From contig NC_067295.1 in assembly GCF_020740795.1 (NCBI RefSeq), forward strand, positions 1,612,501 to 1,676,500: a stretch of DNA of 64,000 bases, written 5' to 3'. Source of the DNA: Apus apus. Its lineage: Eukaryota; Chordata; Aves; Apodiformes; Apodidae. The translations under genes and the position numbers were made by a program. Position 1 is the first letter of the stretch. The number at the start of each line of letters is the position of its first letter. Positions 59,069 to 64,000 of this stretch are shown piece by piece. Under the pieces are notes generated by a model. The model was not told the DNA's origin, did not search any database, and saw only the letters and a program-made list of their open reading frames with translations.

Positions 59069-60905
59069 TCACTCCAAAGCCCACTCAGCCAACCACTGCT
59101 CACACCGGGATCGCTGCTCCTCCGTCTCCGGGCTCCTGGCTTTGCTCCGTGCCTCCTCTTCTTCTCTGCCACCAAGCACGGCTTCCTGGCTTTGCTCCTC
59201 TTCCACCTTCTGCACCACTTTGTCCTTCAGCTCCTGGATGACCTCATCCAGCTGGTGAGTGACGTGGTGGGGCACCCAGTTGCTGTCCATGGTGGTGATG
59301 AAGGGGTCGGGCGCACAGACCTCGATGAGCTCCTTGCCGGTGGGGATGCGCAGGTAGTAGGCGTGGAGCATCATCCTGTAGGGACTGCTGTCCTTCCTGT
59401 GGCTGTAGGTGAAGTCCCCCACGATGGGGTGGCCGATGGCACTGCAGTGAACCCGGAGCTGATGAGTCCGCCCTAGGGAGAGAGCGGGAGTGGAGGAATC
59501 ACACAGCATTGTCTGGGTTGGAAAAGACCTTTCTGATCGTGGAGCCCAGCCCAGCACAGCCAAATTCACCACTAACCCATGTCCCTCAGCACCACATCTA
59601 CAAGGCTTTTAAAGCCCTTCAGGGGTGGTGACTCCACCACTGCCCTGGGCAGCCTGTGCCAGGGCCTGACAACCCTCTTGGTGAATGAATTTTTCCTGTT
59701 ATTCAATCTAAACCTCCCCGGGCATAGCTTGAGGCTGTTTCCTCTTGTTCTTTCACTTGTTCCTTGGGAGAAGAGACCAACCACCCCTCAGCCTCCTTTT
59801 CTCCAGACTAAACAACCCCACTTCCCTCAGCCTCTCCATCAGCTCCGTCATGAGGTTATCCTTGAAACCCTCCCGGAGGGCAGGGTGCTGGGAGGTGACA
59901 ACGCACAAAATGGCTCAGCCCTTTCCAGGTTTCACTTTGCAGGATGTGCCCACACTGCCACCGAGGCCCAGGGCTGAAGGTGCAGGTTCCACCTCTGTCA
60001 CCTCTGCCTCAGCACCTTGTGCTGCTGGGGACAGGCACTGCTCTGTACCCATGGCCCCATGGACCATGTCAGAGCCACAGGGCTGCAGCCCCCAGCCCCC
60101 ACCTGTCAGCGGCTGCAGCAGCACTTTGGTTACGGGGTCTCCGCTGTAGGACCCGTGCTCAAGCACGACCAGCTCCGACTGGCAAGGTTTGGGATTGTCA
60201 CAGCCTGCAACGAGATCCAGAGCGGGGGGGGGTCAGCTCCTCACAGCACAGCCCGGGCGGTGGGGGCAGCGCAGAGGGTGTGGGACCGCTCACCCTGCGT
60301 CCCCTCGATGCACATCATGTGGGTCATGCCCTCGGTGGTGTTCTTCCCGATGGCGTAGCGGATTGTCAGGCGGCTCTGGCTGACGTGGCCCCTGACCTGC
60401 AGGACACAAGGCCCGTTGGCAAACCCGGGCTCAGCACGACGGGACAAGCAGCAAGTTAGCAAGCTCAGCAGACACATCCAGGAGCAGGAGCCGGCAGGGC
60501 GAGCTTACCAGGGCGAGATAGGCTTTGGTCACCAGCCGGTCCTTAAAACACTTGTAGGCGCTTCCTGCCGCGGCCTTGTTGAGCGCCACGCAGAGGGCCC
60601 CGCTGGTGGAGAAGTCCAGCTGGTGGCAGAACCTGGGGAGGGGACGGGAGGCAGAGGAGTAACCCTGGCACGTGGGAAGCATCCCTGGCCAACTCAGAGG
60701 CAGGGACTGGTCGCCAGCCCAACCTGAAGCCGTAGTAGGTGTCGGGGTCGGCCAGCTCGGGGAAGCGGTGCTTGAGCTGGCTCTGCAGGGTCAGGGTCTC
60801 GTACCACATCTTGCTGTCGATGCGGATGTCCCAGTGCTTGTTCACCACGATGAAGTCAGGGCTCTGGTACAGGATGGACAGGTTGTCGATGGTGCCCGGC
60901 TCCAT
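59069..60905 (-). CDS. RPUSD1: RPUSD1, RNA pseudouridylate synthase domain-containing 1
   Basis: Five coding exons on the minus strand: 60724-60905, 60509-60632, 60294-60396, 60103-60204 and 59069-59472. They total 915 nt, or 304 aa, close to the roughly 312 aa I recall for human RPUSD1. The protein has a RluA-family pseudouridine synthase fold. HQLDFSTSG carries the presumed catalytic Asp (D67), where bacterial enzymes have HRLD..TSG. The family motif [10 protein letters not shown] and the following IGHPIVGD are intact across the last splice junction. KAYLAL and the opening block [15 protein letters not shown] are also typical. The tail beyond the domain is Glu- and Lys-rich and probably helical. 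The start ATG sits 12 bases after a good acceptor (CCCCGCAG|GG at 60917-60918), so the first exon is non-coding. Its precise RNA target cannot be read from the sequence. Confidence 0.96.
59511..59850 (-). mobile_element. CR1 LINE 3' fragment (reverse orientation)
   Basis: This is the reverse complement of a CR1 tail: 'tctgggttggaaaagacctt', 'gtgccagggcctgacaaccc', 'ttcctcttgttctttcactt' and 'ctcagcctccttttctccag'. It lies in the last RPUSD1 intron, only about 40 bp upstream of the final exon, in the same orientation as the gene. It belongs to a different CR1 subtype from the copies in CIAO3. Confidence 0.88.
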
Positions 60906-61239
60906 GGCCAGCGCCCTGCGGGGAGCGTGAAGGGGAGTGGGGGCTGAGCCTCCGGCCTGTGCACCCCCGGGGTGGGCACAGCGCCCCTGGGAGCAAAGGG
61001 ACCCAGTGAGACTGGGCAGGGGGCAGGGCTGGGGAACACAGCAGGGCTGGAAATGTACCGGTGCGCGGGTCCCAGAGCGATCCCCGTGTCACGCCGCCTG
61101 TGTCACCCCCGTCACTCGGTGCAGGTCGCACACGGGTACTGGTGCTGTCACGGTGCGACAGCCAGAGCCGTCCCGGTGCCACCACGCCGTACGGCTCCTG
61201 CAGCCTCCCGGTGTCAGCCCGGCCACCTCTGCCGCCGTC

Positions 61240-61748
61240 CCGGTGTCACGCCTGGAGGCCCCGCAGCCGCACGGGGCCGGCCCGATCCAGCCCCGTCCCT
61301 GCTCCCACCGCTCCCAGCCCCGCGCCCCGCTCGCTGCCAGCCGGGGCCGGGCCGCCACCGCGGCGCCCCCGCCCGCTGGGGACACGCACGGCGGAGGGGA
61401 CACGGCGGTGGGGACCCGGGAAATGGCGCTGGGGACCCAGGACACGGCCGAGGGACATGCCCGGCGGAAAGGACGGCGCCGACCGGACCCCAACCCGCGT
61501 CCTGCCCGCGCCCCGACCTGCAGCGCCGTCCCCGGGCCGGGCGGAGCGCCCAGCGCCTACATCGCTGCGGCGGCGCCGCGCTGCGCGTCGCGTCCAATCA
61601 GCGCCGCCTCCGCTTCCGGCCGGCCGGGCGGCGTCCAATCAGCGCTGCCCCCGCCTCCAGCTCCCCGCGCTCTGTCCAATCAGCGGCGGCCCCGCTGAGC
61701 GCGGCGGGCGGAAGTGCGAGGCGGGAGGGCGCGGGGCCGGCGCGGCTC
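61240..61748. promoter_or_regulatory. Bidirectional CpG-island promoter of RPUSD1 and CHTF18
   Basis: A dense CpG island lies between the divergent RPUSD1 (-) and CHTF18 (+) genes. Three copies of GTCCAATCAGCG place CCAAT boxes at 61594-61598, 61635-61639 and 61676-61680. They share one orientation and are spaced exactly 41 bp apart. NF-Y is the usual CCAAT-binding factor. No TATA box is present. A donor-like CTGCAG|GTCGGG on the minus strand near 61517 could end the non-coding first exon of RPUSD1. Confidence 0.8.
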
Positions 61749-64000
61749 ATGGCGGGCCCCGAGGAGGGCGCCGAGGAGGGCTTCTACCAGCGGTTCGCGG
61801 ACGAGCTGGAGGTGCTGGCGGAGCTGGGAGGTGAGCGCTGCTGCGGCGTTGTGTCCCGGTACCGGAGGCGGCGGCGGTGGAGGGAGGGAGGAAGCGGGCG
61901 CGGAGCCGCCTGTGCCCGCCCGAACGCGGGTCCCCCCCGGTGACCGGTCCCATTGTGCGACGTCTCTTGCAGATGTCCCATCTCCACCCGCCGGCCCCAA
62001 AATCTCCCAGTTCCGGAGCAGGAGGCAGCTGCCGGAGGAACCCGAACCCCCCGCGGACCCCGTCGGGGGCAGCAGCCCGGGTGGCACCAACCCCAGGAAG
62101 AGGGATCGGGACCGGGATCGCATCCCACCCGCTTCCCCGGCACTGCCCGGAGCCCGCAGTAGGTTTCTCCCAAGCCGGGTCTGCGGCCCCAGGAGGCCCC
62201 CAAGCGCCGCTGGCCCCTTTCCCCCCTGCGCGGTGGAGGGTGCCGGGCACCGCCCTTTGGTCAGGGATGTTTCTCCTGTCCCGGTGTCTGTCACAGCCCC
62301 GAAGCCGAAGCGGCAGCGCCTGGAAGCTGTTAAGAAGCTCAACTTTGGTGCAGACGATGAGTGGGCTCCTGATGATTTCCAAGATGCTTGCCAAGAGGCA
62401 TCTTCTGCTCCTCAGACTGCCAGGTTGGCCACCTTGAACCCCAGTTTCAGCCGGGGTGAGGGAGAGAGCCTCTCACCTCTGCTAAAGGAACGTGGTGTTC
62501 TCCAGCTTGGGCCACCTGGAGCTGAGTGGCATGGTGCCCCTGCAGACCACACCACCCTCTGAGAAGAAGCGGGTCCTCAAGCGGCCACCCATCCTGGAGG
62601 ACTACGTCCATGTGACATCCACCGAGGGCACCAGGGTCTTCATGGTGGTGAAGGACGATCCTTCCAGGACAGGAGTGGAAGTAAGGAGGGATCTGAAGGC
62701 CTGGCTTTCCTCTTTGGCACCTCCAACCAGTTCAGGAGGGGATCTGTGATGGCTCATGAAGTGTTTGTGCTTTGGTGTCAACATGGGGCTGTGTCCTCTG
62801 CTCCTCACAGCTCCCTGACTCCCTGGGCTGGAATGCACGCAGGCCACTCCACTTGCTGGGGGTGCCTTTCTCCTACCTGAAGGAACAAGTGGATGAGGAG
62901 GTATCAGATACCACCCTGCCCATCTTCCCCTGCCACCCCTGGGCAGCCACAGCCTTGACTCCCGAATCCCCTCTCCCCCTGGCCATGGGTTAGCAGGCAA
63001 CCTCTCACCCCCCTCTCACCCTCTTTGTGCCCCAGCGTCGAAGGCACGTTCTGAAGGCATCAGAGCAGCTCACGGAGATAATAAGCAGGTGAGATGTTGG
63101 GGTGAACTCCCACTTCTGTCCCTGCCATGCTGCTGGACACAGCTCCCGAGATGCTCCGGTGGGGTCCAAGTTTTGGGACCTGCCAGCAGAGAAGCATCAG
63201 CATCTTCAGCTTGGGAATTCAGGGTGTGATTCCCAGGCTTGCCCCAACTCCCCGGCTGGTTTGGGGCAATTTATTTCTTTCTTGCAGTTGCCTGGAGAGC
63301 GAGACCAGCACCGAGGGCCCGGAGCCCAGCGGGGAGGTGGCACCAGCAGAGGAGGAGGAGCTGGGGCTGCATTGCCTCTGGGTGGACAAGTTCACCCCCC
63401 GGCGCTACATGGAGCTGCTCAGTGATGATGTGAGGTGCTAGGATCAGTGAGGGCTTGGGTTTTAGGTGGGCTTCACACTTTTATTTACTCTTTCTTAATG
63501 CTGGGGAGTCATGGTTTTACTTATGGAGCTTTCTGGCTGGGATTCTGGCACTGTTGAACCTGCCTGGGGACAGTGCTGCTGCCAAGAGCTTGGGACAGGG
63601 GGTTTTCAGCAGTAGGCTGTGGAGCTTCTGACAAAAACTGTGGAAGATGACAAGAACGATTGGGTGGCCATTAACCAGGACTTCTTGACTATTTTGATTA
63701 ATTTTGGGATATTAGAATAGCTGGAAGCCTGGGCAGCCTCTCCCTCCCATGGCGGGGGTGACGTGCTGCATACTCAAATTCTGTCTGGGCAGACACGCTC
63801 TGGGTTGCCCCCTGGGCTTGGTTCCTTCCTCTGCAGCTCACCCTCGTTCTTAAGCCCTGATGGAGGGACCTTACTTTGTCCTTGGCCAGATCCTTCTGAG
63901 TTTTGATGGGGTTTGTTTGCTTTCTTGCCTGACATGCAGTACACAAACCGCTGCCTTCTGAAGTGGCTGAAGCTCTGGGACACGGTGGTGTTTGGGAAGG
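61749..64000 (+). CDS. CHTF18: CHTF18, CTF18-RFC clamp loader large subunit (3' truncated by window)
   Basis: Exons: 61749-61830, 61973-62423, 62506-62680, 62811-62900, 63036-63088, 63288-63429 and 63940 to beyond 64000, giving about 351 N-terminal residues. CHTF18 replaces RFC1 in an alternative clamp loader that loads PCNA and supports sister-chromatid cohesion and leading-strand synthesis. The start MAGPEEGAEEGFYQRF leads into FADELEVLAELG. Next come a disordered Pro/Arg-rich region, a basic patch (PKRQRLEAVKKLNF), the family block RPPILEDYVHVTSTEG, and LWVDKFTPRRYMELLSDD followed by NRCLLKWLKLWD just before the AAA+ ATPase, which lies outside the window. The exon 2-3 junction is the least certain: the chosen donor AG|GTTGGC is weak, while a better-looking GTGAGG at 62455 gives a wrong phase and a 51-bp intron. 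Confidence 0.94.

Noticed and set aside
61089-61493. Open frames on both strands in the RPUSD1-CHTF18 interval
   Set aside because: Stop codons are rare in this CpG island by composition. The frames lack conserved content and sit in the promoter.
1-64000. CRISPR arrays, operons, tRNA or rRNA genes, viral genes
   Set aside because: None was seen. The tandem repeats are minisatellites and the only mobile elements recognised are CR1 fragments.

Overview
The window is vertebrate nuclear DNA and looks avian. It has short GT-AG exons, CR1 LINE tails in both orientations, GC-rich CpG-island promoters, and a gene order matching the human 16p13.3 block HAGHL - CIAO3 - MSLN - MSLNL - RPUSD1 - CHTF18, strand for strand. 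All gene models below were assembled by eye from open frames, splice motifs and codon phase. No alignment or transcript data were available.

Layout: (1) 1-1320, the last five exons of HAGHL (+), a glyoxalase II-like hydrolase. (2) 5107-17329, CIAO3/NARFL (-), eleven exons giving 476 aa, with all cysteines of the two Fe-S sites present. HAGHL and CIAO3 converge on 1.3-5.1 kb. (3) 16.9-18.1 kb, the CIAO3 CpG-island promoter with G-rich minisatellites. (4) 18.1-26.3 kb, a long stretch with no gene I can support. (5) 26361-44566, MSLN (+), 28 coding exons, 1129 aa, with a signal peptide, an extended N-terminal helical-repeat region, a furin-type site before the mesothelin core, and a GPI signal. 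(6) 46180-54170, MSLNL (-), 16 coding exons, 1043 aa, a tail-to-tail paralog of MSLN with matching exon phases. A 420-codon mucin-like insert, including a 7/8-residue VNTR, sits inside its penultimate exon. (7) 59069-60905, RPUSD1 (-), a pseudouridine synthase of 304 aa. (8) 61.2-61.75 kb, a bidirectional CpG promoter with three CCAAT boxes spaced exactly 41 bp apart. (9) 61749-64000, the 5' part of CHTF18 (+), which runs off the window.

Roles: CIAO3 delivers cytosolic Fe-S clusters, CHTF18 is the large subunit of an alternative PCNA loader, RPUSD1 is a predicted RNA-modifying enzyme and HAGHL a predicted thiolester hydrolase. These are unrelated housekeeping jobs. MSLN and MSLNL are predicted furin-processed, GPI-anchored surface proteins. 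The most noteworthy material is the mesothelin pair: the long N-terminus of MSLN, the mucin expansion of MSLNL, and the shared exon architecture and processing sites.
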